From an uncultured Blautia sp. (lineage in GTDB: Bacteria > Bacillota > Clostridia > Lachnospirales > Lachnospiraceae), in NCBI RefSeq assembly GCF_934424005.1, contig NZ_CAKRXI010000008.1:15005-79004 (forward strand): DNA of 64,000 nucleotides, read 5' to 3'. Under the pieces are notes generated by a model. It was not told the origin of the DNA and did no database searches. It saw only the letters and a list, made by a program, of their open reading frames with translations. This document shows, piece after piece, positions 54,486-62,387 of this stretch (positions are counted from its first letter, which is position 1; the number at the start of each line of letters is the position of its first letter). The position numbers and the translations under genes were made by a program.

Positions 54486-55763
54486 CTATTCCTGCAGTAC
54501 CCGGTTCAGGATATCCACAAACGGCTCCATCGCATTTTTTACCTCCTGAACAGTATTTGTCTGGGCGCCGGCCTCAAGAAGAAGTGCCCGGGGACGCAGA
54601 TGCAGATTGTAACGCAGCCCTGCCAGATAAATTCCACGATAAAGTTCCGGATAATACAATGCAGCCTGATATTCGAGCTGGAAAGAAAACGCCAGATTAT
54701 CCTGTATGTATGGATTGGGAAGATACGAAAGATCACCACTGTTTACGGTATGACTCAGTCCATTATAAAACATGATCTGTGCAGTCGGTTTTCCGTTAAT
54801 TTCTGTGACCAGATGGCGGTCTTCCGGTACGCCATCTCGGTGCAGGTCTATCAGAATCTGTATAGATGGATTCTCTTCCAGAACAGGTTCCAGCCACTCT
54901 CTTGCATAGTCATATGCTTTACTCCGGTCAAGTTCCCCTCCAGCCAGATCAAATGCTTCCGTTACATGCATAACCTGGTAGCCATAATTTTCTGTCAGAA
55001 GCTGAGCCAGATAATCACCCACCCCCACAATCGTATCTTCTGTCTTTCCTTCTCTTGAATCTGCAAAAGTCTCCTGCGAATGACTATGATAGATCAAAAT
55101 CTGTGGCTCCGTTTTTTCCTTACGGAGCGTCAGATCCTCCCCAAGAAGAGCAGCCGCATTCAACTGTTGTGCACTGGTTTCTGTATTAGGGTCAAGAACA
55201 AAAAAATGATTCATCAGATAATCATAATCTGCCAGTCTTTCCGGTGCGAGGTCAATTTCCGGCATCGGTTGTACCTGAGCGGCTGCCGTAGTAACTTCCT
55301 CTTCCCCGGGAGATTCTTCGGCCAAATTTTCTTCTGGCTCTGTCTGTTTATCTACATTTTTTGCTTTCTGCTCTTCTGTATTTTGAGTTATCGGAGTCAC
55401 TGTAATCTCTGATTTCTCAGTTGGAGTTATCGTTGGCTTTTCCGGTCGTTCATCCTTCTCAACATCCTCTTCACGTTCTGACTGCTTGTCCTCAGTCTCT
55501 CTATCAGTTTCTTTACTTCCAACTTCTTTATTTTCATCCACGACCATCCTGCCAAGATAACGTGCATTGCTCTCCATCAGCTTTTCATAAGTCTCATGGT
55601 CCTCTCCAGCTGAACGCTCCTGTGCCTTCTCTTCCAGAAAACAATACAATGGAAGCTGACGAAATACATTTTCGTGCAGCACAAGAACGCCCGCAGTCAC
55701 GGATAACGTCACAAGCACACAGCCTTCCATAATCAGATACAGTGTTTTCCGGAATCTCGCCAC
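54486..55763 (-). CDS. spoIIP: Stage II sporulation protein P
   Basis: 425 aa from a GTG at 55763, 7 nt after AAAGGAG. The longer frame with an ATG at 55829 lacks a ribosome binding site. One transmembrane helix (about 9-30) is followed by a long Glu/Lys/Thr-rich linker (about 60-170). The SpoIIP amidase/endopeptidase domain has ILIYHSHSQETF, SIQILIDLHRDGVP and RALLLEAGAQTN. SpoIIP degrades septal peptidoglycan during engulfment of the forespore. It follows gpr, an arrangement typical of endospore formers. Confidence 0.93.
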   Translation of the reverse strand: MARFRKTLYLIMEGCVLVTLSVTAGVLVLHENVFRQLPLYCFLEEKAQERSAGEDHETYEKLMESNARYLGRMVVDENKEVGSKETDRETEDKQSEREEDVEKDERPEKPTITPTEKSEITVTPITQNTEEQKAKNVDKQTEPEENLAEESPGEEEVTTAAAQVQPMPEIDLAPERLADYDYLMNHFFVLDPNTETSAQQLNAAALLGEDLTLRKEKTEPQILIYHSHSQETFADSREGKTEDTIVGVGDYLAQLLTENYGYQVMHVTEAFDLAGGELDRSKAYDYAREWLEPVLEENPSIQILIDLHRDGVPEDRHLVTEINGKPTAQIMFYNGLSHTVNSGDLSYLPNPYIQDNLAFSFQLEYQAALYYPELYRGIYLAGLRYNLHLRPRALLLEAGAQTNTVQEVKNAMEPFVDILNRVLQE

Positions 55764-55861
55764 AGAATCACTCCTTTCAAAGTATCCTATGACAAATTTT
55801 TCCGGATTATTCCCCCTCAAAATATCCATTTATGAGAAAAAACAACTTTAATATTTTTATA

Positions 55862-56770
55862 TCAGACTTCGCTGAACGCTATATTCAATCCTTCAGATAT
55901 TGTAAAGCTCAGGTATTTTACCGTCTCATCCACATCCTTCGGTGTCACAAACATGCTGTAGAGATTCGGCGCGATCATTTCTTCCAAAAATTCTTTCTGC
56001 TCCGCTTCTTCCAGTGCATCCAGAAGATGTGCCATCGAATCATGAACGATCGTTGCCGCATCCACAACAGTCGGAACACCGATTCCAATCACCTTTACCT
56101 GCAGATTATCCTCTGTCAGTCCATTTCTGTGATTTCCCACACCTGAACCCGGATGAATTCCCGTATCTGTGATTTGAATCGTACGATTCAGCCTGCGGAC
56201 ACTTCTGGCCGCCAGCGCATCAATTGCAATCACCACATCTGGTTTCGTTTCCGCAACTACTCCTTGTATGATCTCCGCAGTTTCCATACCGGTCTGTGCC
56301 ATCACTCCCGGCACAATTCCACTGACACGATGCATTTTTTCATGATCAATTCCTCGAAGGCCGTATTCCCTTATGATATGGCGAGTCATCCTTAAATTTT
56401 CCACCACATGCGGTCCCAGTGCATCAGCAGTGATTCCTGCATTTCCGAGTCCCACTACAAGAATGGATTTTTCCTTTTTCAGATCAATGAGTTGTTTCAG
56501 ATGTTTGGAAATCTCCTCTGATATCTCCCGATGATAATCTTCATCCGGTACAGACAGATCTGGAGCTTCTATTGTAATGTAAGTTCCCTGCGGTCTTCCC
56601 ATCGCCTTTGCACCGTTTTCTGTCACGACCCTGACGACAGTCGTTCGTACATCCTTTTCTTCATCATAGTCCTCCTGAATCTCTACGCCACGAATCTCTG
56701 TGTTTTCTTCTTTAAAACGTTCTGTTGTTTCCAGTGCAAGGTCTGTTCTGATTCTTTTGCTGACTGCCAT
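55862..56770 (-). CDS. gpr: Spore germination protease GPR
   Basis: 302 aa. The N-terminal RTDLALET matches the propeptide cleavage region of the GPR aspartic protease. ILVVGLGNAGITADALGPHVVENL and DVVIAIDALAARS are the conserved catalytic core. GPR degrades small acid-soluble spore proteins at germination. AGGAGG precedes the ATG. It lies just upstream of spoIIP and is divergent from rpsT. Confidence 0.95.
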   Translation of the reverse strand: MAVSKRIRTDLALETTERFKEENTEIRGVEIQEDYDEEKDVRTTVVRVVTENGAKAMGRPQGTYITIEAPDLSVPDEDYHREISEEISKHLKQLIDLKKEKSILVVGLGNAGITADALGPHVVENLRMTRHIIREYGLRGIDHEKMHRVSGIVPGVMAQTGMETAEIIQGVVAETKPDVVIAIDALAARSVRRLNRTIQITDTGIHPGSGVGNHRNGLTEDNLQVKVIGIGVPTVVDAATIVHDSMAHLLDALEEAEQKEFLEEMIAPNLYSMFVTPKDVDETVKYLSFTISEGLNIAFSEV

Positions 56771-56955
56771 CTCTCTTCCTCCTGATCATCCGAATTATTG
56801 ATATCCGATTATCATCTGTAAAATTATGTTTCTTTTCTGTCTACAGTATTTCACTTTATCATTAATGTCTCTGTTTTAAGACTATATTATGTATGGAAGA
56901 TTTTTCTCACAGTAATATTATGTTTATATTTTTTTAACATTTCCGCATTTTACTA

Positions 56956-56984
56956 TTGACAAGTAAAAATAAATATACTATCAT
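56956..56984 (+). promoter_or_regulatory. Promoter of rpsT
   Basis: TTGACA (56956-56961), 17-nt spacer, TATCAT (56979-56984). Strong consensus -35 for a ribosomal protein gene. Confidence 0.8.
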
Positions 56985-56996
56985 ATATAAGCATGT

Positions 56997-57026
56997 TTAC
57001 AGAAGCGCCCGTGTCTGTTTCTGTAA
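56997..57026 (+). promoter_or_regulatory. rpsT leader stem-loop
   Basis: TTACAGAA (56997-57004) pairs perfectly with TTCTGTAA (57019-57026) in the 5' leader of rpsT, with an alternative GTGTC/GACAC pairing next to it. It may play a role in S20 autoregulation or message stability. The function is inferred. Confidence 0.45.
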
Positions 57027-57067
57027 CAACGACACATTATTATAAATCTGAAATGGAGGTGTACCAA

Positions 57068-57331
57068 TTGGCTAACATCAAATCTGCAAAGAAAAGAATT
57101 TTAGTAAACAGAACTAAAGCTGCTAGAAACAAATCTATCCGTTCTGCTGTTAAAACTTCCATCAAAAAAGTAGAAACTGCAGTTCAGAAAAACGATAAAG
57201 CTGCTGCACAGGCTGCTCTTACAGAGGCTATCTCTACAATCAGCAAAGCAACATCTAAAGGTGTTTATCACAAAAATAACTGTGCAAGAAAAATTTCCCG
57301 TCTGTCTAAAGCTGTCAACAGCATTGGCTAA
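57068..57331 (+). CDS. rpsT: 30S ribosomal protein S20
   Basis: 87 aa, highly basic three-helix protein that binds 16S rRNA early in assembly. MANIKSAKKRILVNRTKAAR is the family's start, here encoded by TTG at 57068, 7 nt after GGAGGTG. The rest is Lys/Ala-rich and ends SRLSKAVNSIG. Reading from an upstream ATG would add codons that do not belong to S20. It is a single-gene transcript with its own promoter and terminator. Confidence 0.97.
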   Translation: MANIKSAKKRILVNRTKAARNKSIRSAVKTSIKKVETAVQKNDKAAAQAALTEAISTISKATSKGVYHKNNCARKISRLSKAVNSIG

Positions 57332-57346
57332 TTCAGGAAATATACA

Positions 57347-57374
57347 TTTTTAATTATAAGCTTATAATTAAAAA
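57347..57374. repeat. 28-bp perfect AT palindrome
   Basis: TTTTTAATTATAAG and its exact reverse complement meet at 57360/57361, immediately before the rpsT terminator. The palindrome contains a central AAGCTT. Could be a second hairpin or a protein-binding site. Confidence 0.5.
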
Positions 57375-57412
57375 GACAGTCACAACCGTCAGTGACTGTC
57401 TTTTTTTATTTC
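57374..57412 (+). terminator. Terminator after rpsT
   Basis: AGACAGTCAC/GTGACTGTCT, 10-bp stem with 8-nt loop, followed by T7. Confidence 0.9.
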
Positions 57413-57430
57413 TTTTTCAGACCAGGAACA

Positions 57431-57608
57431 AAGCGGACAAGTCCGCTTCAAACTCTCTGAATCCCTCAATCTTTGAGGGACTTGTTACGCTTTGCGCGCC
57501 AGATGCAGTCTGCTTCAGCAGACATATTCCTCATGCATCTGGTCGCATCCTCGCGGAGCGTTTTTGTGTAATAGGAACATTACGGAGTAATTTCCTATTA
57601 CACAAAAA
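57431..57608. repeat. Stacked hairpin cluster containing bipartite hairpin element, copy 2
   Basis: Four adjacent structures: AAGCGGAC-GTCCGCTT (57431-57448); TCCCTCAA-TTGAGGGA (57462-57480); the nested element CCAGATGCA (57499-57507) / TGCATCTGG (57534-57542) around GTCTGC-ttca-GCAGAC (57508-57523) and a 10-nt bulge; and a 17-bp stem TTTTTGTGTAATAGGAA / its complement (57561-57608) with inner ATTAC-GTAAT. Nothing between 57412 and 57646 codes for protein. The nested element has the same shape as that at 1832-1877 but different stem sequences. Confidence 0.65.
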
Positions 57609-57636
57609 ACTGCCATCGCATCTGCAATGACAGTTT
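57604..57636 (-). terminator. Terminator after the IclR remnant
   Basis: AAACTGcCATcGCA / TGCaATgACAGTTT stem with a short loop. On the minus strand it is followed by TTTTTT. Confidence 0.7.
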
Positions 57637-57646
57637 CTCTTGTCTC

Positions 57647-57829
57647 CTATAATCTGTTTTCGATTTTGGTAATATACTTTTTCAGAAGAATTGCCCATTC
57701 AGACATTTTCTCTTCTGTAAAATGGCTTGCAAGTCCACTGATGCTGATCGCAGCATACAAATTCCGATTACGGTCAAATATTGGCATTGCAACGCATTTA
57801 ATTCCAAAATCCAGTTCTCGGTAGCTCAA
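57647..57829 (-). pseudogene. IclR-family regulator, C-terminal remnant
   Basis: Sixty codons with the end of an IclR effector domain: SYRELDFGIKCVAMPIFDRN, YAAISISGLASHFTEEKM, then a final helix. The N-terminal helix-turn-helix and most of the effector domain are missing. Upstream in frame come a few codons and two stop codons. It stops at a segment that also occurs next to nadA (60016-60055), so the 5' part was removed by rearrangement. The terminator that would have ended the full gene is still present. Confidence 0.8.
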
Positions 57830-57850
57830 CTTTTTCTCTATTTATTATAT
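57811..57850. repeat. 40-bp direct repeat, left copy
   Basis: Matches 60016-60055 with two mismatches (shared core GCTCAACTTTTTCTCTATTT). The two copies bracket the 2.2-kb block that holds Rpn copies 2 and 3. Confidence 0.75.
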
Positions 57851-57851
57851 C

Positions 57852-57874
57852 CATGTTTAGATGATAACTCACGT
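57852..57874. repeat. Truncated end of the long hairpin element
   Basis: CATGTTTAGATGATAACTCAC matches the 3' arm of the long hairpin copy B (59119-59138) with one change. The rest is deleted. On the minus strand it stands just downstream of Rpn copy 2, the same place copy B occupies relative to copy 3. Confidence 0.6.
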
Positions 57875-57921
57875 TGAGTCCTCACCTACTGGATTTCACA
57901 AATTCCCCTCACCGGGAATTC

Positions 57922-58617
57922 TTATCTTTCCAGCAACCACTTACAAACCACTTCTTCTTTTATTTGAAGAACTTTCGCAATCTTCTCAACGGAATCTCCC
58001 TCATTAGCAAGTAAAATTGCTGTTTCTTTTGCTTTATTCTCTGTTCCGGCATCGAATCCACTTCCATATCCTGTCCCATATCCCGAATCATACCCAGCCT
58101 CATATTCTGCTTTCCGGAGTTTTTTATCCTCTTCCTCTTTGTTATACTCAAATATACTCATCGCGATAACCTCCGCTCGGTTAGCCCGGAGAAAATCTTC
58201 CAGGATTCCTTCCTGAATGCACTCGTTTACTGCTCGCTCCACAGCCGCATCCAAGCTCATTTCTTTCGTGTATTTACGTACCTTAGCTACATACTGTGCA
58301 TATTCCCGCAACGTCCGGCACTGTTCCATCAATTCTTTATTATGACCCTCATTGATATTCAGCGTGATCACTTTCAACTCCAGCCTCGGCTCCCCGGTCA
58401 GGTTTTCGTATGCCTCAGATAAAGAATTCTCCCAGCATTCCTCTTCCTTTTCAGTTCCATTATAAAATACAATGAAATACGAAGCCGGAATCTTCTGTAA
58501 TGATGAGGAATACAGGGACTTTTTATTTACTGTTGGCAGGTTACTTATCACCCGCATTCTTTCTGCAGGCTGCTTTCTCTTTCCTGTTACTTTACGTATC
58601 TTTTTGTTTTTTGCCAT
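57922..58617 (-). pseudogene. Rpn-family nuclease copy 2, internal in-frame deletion
   Basis: 231 codons remain open from the ATG at 58617. Alignment to copy 1 shows that residues between VNRK and HKSLYS are missing: about 91 codons that contain all catalytic residues (Glu, Asp and the E-x-Q). The reading frame is kept, so an inactive C-terminal-domain protein could be made. The C-terminal part has GY-type repeats (EAGYDSGYGTGYGSG) before a helical end. The promoter, leader stem and ribosome-binding-site hairpin are all intact. Confidence 0.75.
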
Positions 58618-58626
58618 AGGCAGCAC

Positions 58627-58644
58627 CTCCTGTTATTGCAGGAG
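58627..58644 (-). promoter_or_regulatory. Shine-Dalgarno-sequestering hairpin, Rpn copy 2
   Basis: CTCCTG-CAATAA-CAGGAG, stem identical to copy 1 and loop different. The AGGAGG is in the 3' arm. Confidence 0.7.
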
Positions 58645-58740
58645 CCAAGAACGTACAGTAGCATCTCTCTCAAAACCCCTGCTTTTTTATTTCGATTGAT
58701 TTAAAAGCATGGATTTCTGAAATGACATTAGAAAATAGAC

Positions 58741-58812
58741 TGGCACGAGTGCCATAGACTTATAGAAAGTATGCTTTGTATTTATAGTACCATTTGTTCT
58801 CATGCATTTCAA
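58741..58812 (-). promoter_or_regulatory. Promoter and leader stem of Rpn copy 2
   Basis: TTGAAA (58807-58812), 17 nt, TACTAT (58784-58789). Leader stem TGGCAC-ga-GTGCCA at 58741-58754. The surrounding sequence from 58670 is nearly the same as that of copy 3. No gene lies between this promoter and the long hairpin. Confidence 0.7.
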
Positions 58813-58938
58813 GAGACTTTATAAAAATTAATCAATTAGATCATGGTGGAAAATGGTATTCCCGACCTCACCACCTTCCAACTACTTCAAATAAAGTACG
58901 GTAATCCGGAATAAAAAATCCAGCGGGGAGAAACTTTC

Positions 58939-59138
58939 GTGATTATCATCTGAATCTGGTTCGCCTGAAAAAATTCGTCCAGGTATCGGAATGTACAGGT
59001 TTTTGCGTTGATACAGAAAATGCTGCTGTCTGAGCGTTTACGCGAGTTCAGCTCTTTTCTGTATCGCTTTTAGCAAAGTTCTGTACTTCCTGATACCTTA
59101 GAATTTTTGAATTGAACCATGTTCAGATGATAACTCAC
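58939..59138. repeat. 200-nt long hairpin element, copy B
   Basis: The same fold as 3276-3473. Outer arms share TTATCATCTGAA, then TGGTTC, GGTATC, GTACA and GATACAGAAAA/TTTTCTGTATC. The apex has GCG-ttta-CGC. On the minus strand it begins 37 bases after the stop of Rpn copy 3 and ends before the promoter of copy 2. Between 58626 and 59175 no gene is visible apart from this element and the copy 2 promoter region. Confidence 0.75.
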
Positions 59139-59174
59139 GTTGAGTCCTCGCCTACTGGATTTCACAAATTCCTC

Positions 59175-59749
59175 TCACCGGGAATTCTTTATCTTATCTT
59201 TTATCTCTTCCACCGTATATTCTGTATACTGTGCGATCTTCTCAACTGGTTCACCTGCTTCCAACATCAACTGAATTATTTTCTGTTTTTCCTTTACTTC
59301 TCCCTTGCTAATTCCCAGTTCCAAACCATTCTGCTTTCCAGCATCATATCCTGTCCCATATCCCGAATCATACCCTGAATCATATCCAGCCTCATATTCT
59401 GCTTTCCGGAGTTTTTTATCCTCTTCCTCTTTGTTATACTCAAATATACTCATCGCGATAACCTCCGCTCGGTTGGCCCGGAGAAAATTTTCCAGGATTC
59501 CTTCCTGAATGCACTCGTTTACTGCTCGCTCCACAGCCGCACCCAGGCTCATTTCTTTTGTGTATTTACGTACTTTTGCTACATACTGTGCATATTCTCG
59601 CAGTATCTGGCACTGTTCCATCAGTTCTTTATTATGACCATCGTTGATGTTCAATGTGATCACCTTTAATTCCAGTCTCGGCTCTCCTGTCATGTTTTCA
59701 TATGCTTCTGATAAAGAATTCTCCTAACATTCTTCTTCCTTTTTGCCAT
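59175..59749 (-). pseudogene. Rpn-family nuclease copy 3, remnant
   Basis: The start ATG (59749) and its ribosome binding site are kept. The next ~130 codons are deleted: ATGGCAAAAA joins a segment corresponding to the EKEEECWENS region. The junction is out of frame, and a TGG codon has become TAG. From 59693 down an open stretch of 172 codons matches the C-terminal half of copies 1 and 2, including GYDSGYDSGYGTGYDAG and a VEKIAQYTEYTVEEIKDKI end. No ribosome binding site serves that internal ATG. Confidence 0.8.
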
Positions 59750-59758
59750 AGGCAGCAC

Positions 59759-59776
59759 CTCCTGTTATTGCAGGAG
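59759..59776 (-). promoter_or_regulatory. Shine-Dalgarno-sequestering hairpin, Rpn copy 3
   Basis: CTCCTG-CAATAA-CAGGAG, as in copy 2. Confidence 0.7.
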
Positions 59777-59872
59777 CCAAGAACGTACAGTAGCATCTCT
59801 CTCAAAACCCCTGCTTTTTTATTTCGATTGATTTAAAAGCATGGATTTCTGAAATGACATTAGAAAATAGAC

Positions 59873-59944
59873 TGGCACGCGTGCCATAGACTTATAGAAA
59901 GTATGCTTTGCACTTATAGTACCATTTGTTCTTATATATTTCAA
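59873..59944 (-). promoter_or_regulatory. Promoter and leader stem of Rpn copy 3
   Basis: TTGAAA (59939-59944), 17 nt, TACTAT (59916-59921). Leader stem TGGCAC-gc-GTGCCA at 59873-59886. The region 59750-59993 holds only this leader and promoter. Confidence 0.7.
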
Positions 59945-59993
59945 GAAACTTTATAAAAAGTTAATTAATTTTTGCTAATCGCTGCTGATTTTT

Positions 59994-60030
59994 GCAAAAA
60001 CAAGCTGCTGAAAATCCAGTTCTCAGCAGC
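59994..60030 (-). terminator. Terminator of the nad operon
   Basis: GCTGCTGA/TCAGCAGC, 8-bp stem with ~11-nt loop, followed on the minus strand by TTGTTTTTGC. It begins 26 bases after the nadA stop. Confidence 0.8.
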
Positions 60031-60055
60031 TCAACTTTTTCTCTATTTATTATAT
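60016..60055. repeat. 40-bp direct repeat, right copy
   Basis: Adjoins the nadA stop codon and overlaps the terminator stem. Two mismatches to 57811-57850. The two mismatches fall where the terminator stem needs them, so this copy is probably the original and the left one the product of rearrangement. Confidence 0.7.
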
Positions 60056-60973
60056 TCATCCTCCGAGTTCTACCATTCGGTGAATGCAGCGTCCGGCGCC
60101 TTCCATAACATTTTCCGGAAGTTCGATCACTTCTCCGCCGGTTCCCTTCAGGCAGTTGTAGATATCCATCAGTGTTGTGATCTTCATGTTCATACAGGTC
60201 AGCATGACAGACAGCGGATAAAACTGCTTGTCCGGACATGCAAACTGAAGATGTTCCACAATACTGTTCTCTGTTCCGATGATAAATTCTTTATTCGGAG
60301 ATTTCTTTGCATATTCCATGATTCCGGTTGTAGACCCGACATAATCTGCCAGTTCTACAACTTCCTGACGACATTCCGGATGAACCAGAAGCAATGCATC
60401 CGGATGTGCTTTCTTTGCTTTTTCTACATCTTTGGCGCTGACGATAATATGTCTTGGACATCCGCCCTTATAGAAAGCAAATTCTTTCTCCGGAAGTTTC
60501 TCTGCAACAAAACGTCCCAGGTTCGGATCCGGGATAAACAGAATCTTGTCATTATCCAGTTTGCTGCAGATCTGTACTGCAGAAGAAGATGTCACGCAGA
60601 CATCACACTCTGTCTTTAATTCAGAAGTCGTATTGATATAAGCAACTACCGCATATCCCGGGTGCTCTGCCTTTAATTTACGAAGGCTTTCCAGGTCCAG
60701 CTGTTCTGCCATCGGACATCCTGCAGTCGGATTGGCAAGCCATACTTTCTTCTCCGGGCTTAAAACCTTACAGGTTTCTGCCATAAAACGGACGCCACAC
60801 ATGATGACGCCTTTGCAGTTACTCTTGGATGCCTGCACACTCAGTCCATAAGAATCGCCCATGTAATCTGCTACCTCCAGAATTTCCTGTCCCTGGTAAG
60901 CATGTGCCAGAATACATACATCCTGCTCTTTTTTCATCCGCAGGATCTCCTGCTGAATTTCCTGTATTGTCAT
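60056..60973 (-). CDS. nadA: Quinolinate synthase
   Basis: 305 aa, 4Fe-4S enzyme that condenses iminoaspartate with dihydroxyacetone phosphate to quinolinate. LAHAYQGQEI, MGDSYGLSVQA, CGVRFMAET (first cluster Cys), TSSSAVQIC, ADYVGSTTGIMEY, and TCMNMKITTL (late Cys) are visible. Last gene of the nad operon; the ATG overlaps the niaR stop (ATGA). Length and motifs are standard. Confidence 0.97.
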   Translation of the reverse strand: MTIQEIQQEILRMKKEQDVCILAHAYQGQEILEVADYMGDSYGLSVQASKSNCKGVIMCGVRFMAETCKVLSPEKKVWLANPTAGCPMAEQLDLESLRKLKAEHPGYAVVAYINTTSELKTECDVCVTSSSAVQICSKLDNDKILFIPDPNLGRFVAEKLPEKEFAFYKGGCPRHIIVSAKDVEKAKKAHPDALLLVHPECRQEVVELADYVGSTTGIMEYAKKSPNKEFIIGTENSIVEHLQFACPDKQFYPLSVMLTCMNMKITTLMDIYNCLKGTGGEVIELPENVMEGAGRCIHRMVELGG

Positions 60974-61521
60974 AATTTAATATTTCCCTTTCCTGTGCTC
61001 TGTTCCCATGGCTGAAGCGGAGCCAGAAAACCGGCTTTCTTCAGCTGTTCTTCAATCAACTCCAACCGTTCTTCACTTGCGGCTTCCACCAGATGATAAT
61101 GATATCCTGAAGTTGCATTACTTAAAACAGTGGAATGACTGTTCTGCAATGCCTGTATAAACTCACACACATCCTGTCTGGAGCGAATATCCATCTCCGC
61201 GCTGACACGACCATAAACTCTGTGACTGATACTGATATTTTTGACATGCCCACCACAGTCTACGATCAGATTCAGTTCCTCAGCAGCTTTATCCTGGCTG
61301 TGACGGACTTTAAATTCCCGTGTGCAGCTACTGTCCTGCTGAATCACATACCCCTTTGTTGTTGATAATATTCCCGGCGCAGAAGCCCTTATCACCGCCA
61401 GATCCTGCACGATCACCTGACGGCTGACACCAAATTTTCCCGCAAGCTCTCTTGCTGCCACCGGAGCATCAGCATTATGAAGGATCTTTAAAATTTCTCC
61501 GCGTCTTTCTGCAGTGTTCAT
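60970..61521 (-). CDS. niaR: NiaR-type transcriptional repressor of NAD synthesis (3H domain)
   Basis: 183 aa from the ATG at 61521 behind GGAGGAG. The N-terminal HTH_11 winged helix (1-55, VAARELAGKFGVSRQVIVQDL) is followed by the 3H ligand domain with three conserved His patches (VRHSQDKAAEELN, SISHRVYGRV, GYHYHLVEA), which senses nicotinate-related molecules with a metal. It represses the de novo NAD genes it sits among. A palindrome of matching type lies in the nadB promoter. Overlaps nadA by 4 bases. Confidence 0.93.
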   Translation of the reverse strand: MNTAERRGEILKILHNADAPVAARELAGKFGVSRQVIVQDLAVIRASAPGILSTTKGYVIQQDSSCTREFKVRHSQDKAAEELNLIVDCGGHVKNISISHRVYGRVSAEMDIRSRQDVCEFIQALQNSHSTVLSNATSGYHYHLVEAASEERLELIEEQLKKAGFLAPLQPWEQSTGKGNIKL

Positions 61522-61535
61522 AAGGTCTCCTCCTC

Positions 61536-62387
61536 TCACACCGCATGAAGATTTTTCATGGAAATGTCAAGGATTGGTGCGGAGTGAGTCAAAGCCCCGC
61601 TTGAAACAAAATCAACACCGATTTCACGGATCTTCTGAATATTTTCTTTTGTGATATTACCAGAGCATTCGGTCTGTGCTCTGCCATTGATCAGCTCAAC
61701 CGCCTGTTTCATTACTTCCGGTGTCATATTATCCAGCATGATGATATCCGCACCAGCTTCTACAGCCTCTTTTACCTGTTCCAGCGTCTCTACCTCGATC
61801 TCGATCTTACGGACAAATGATGCATATGCTTTTGCCATCTGTACTGCTTTGGTAACACTCCCTGCTGCACCAATGTGGTTATCTTTCAGTAAAACTCCAT
61901 CTGAAAGATTATATCTGTGATTACATCCGCCCCCAACTCTTACTGCATATTTTTCAAATACTCGGCAGTTCGGGGTTGTCTTACGGGTATCCAGCAAAGT
62001 TACCTTGCTGCCTTCCAGAAGTTTTGCAACCTGTCTGGTATATGTGGCAATTCCACTCATTCTCTGCAGATAATTCAGAGCTACTCTCTCTCCGGAAAGA
62101 AGGACACGAATATCACCGGTTACAGTTGCCATCAGGTCGCCTTTCTTAACTTCATCTCCATCTTTGCAATAAAAATCAATCTCTGTCTTTTCATCCAGGA
62201 TTGTAAATACTCTTGCATAAATATCAAGTCCGGCAATCACACCGTCCTCTTTTGCAATCAGATCTACGGTTCCTTTTGTAGCAGTCGGCATAACTGCATT
62301 TGTGGAAACGTCCTCGCTTGTGATATCTTCCTGCAGTGCCATACGGATCAGCTGATCAGCCTGCATTTTCATTGTAATTTCATTCAT
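61536..62387 (-). CDS. nadC: Nicotinate-nucleotide pyrophosphorylase (carboxylating)
   Basis: 283 aa, quinolinate phosphoribosyltransferase. QEDITSEDVSTNAVM, LLDTRKTTPNCRVFEKYAVRVGGG (split here by position: LLDTRKTTP, then RVGGGCNHRYNL), LLKDNHIGAAG, IEVETLEQVKEA, ADIIMLDNMTPE and a final SSGALTHSAP are present. It uses quinolinate and PRPP. The start overlaps nadB by 8 bases. Confidence 0.97.
   Translation of the reverse strand: MNEITMKMQADQLIRMALQEDITSEDVSTNAVMPTATKGTVDLIAKEDGVIAGLDIYARVFTILDEKTEIDFYCKDGDEVKKGDLMATVTGDIRVLLSGERVALNYLQRMSGIATYTRQVAKLLEGSKVTLLDTRKTTPNCRVFEKYAVRVGGGCNHRYNLSDGVLLKDNHIGAAGSVTKAVQMAKAYASFVRKIEIEVETLEQVKEAVEAGADIIMLDNMTPEVMKQAVELINGRAQTECSGNITKENIQKIREIGVDFVSSGALTHSAPILDISMKNLHAV

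Noticed and set aside
57431..57608. CRISPR array
   Set aside because: The repeats are inverted and of different sequence and length; no regular direct repeats with spacers, and no cas genes in the window.
57647..57829. Functional small IclR regulator
   Set aside because: The DNA-binding domain is missing and there are stop codons just upstream; only the C-terminal part of the effector domain is left.
59175..59693. 172-codon Rpn copy 3 as a functional gene
   Set aside because: The internal ATG has no ribosome binding site; the true start is separated by a deletion, a frameshift and a TAG.
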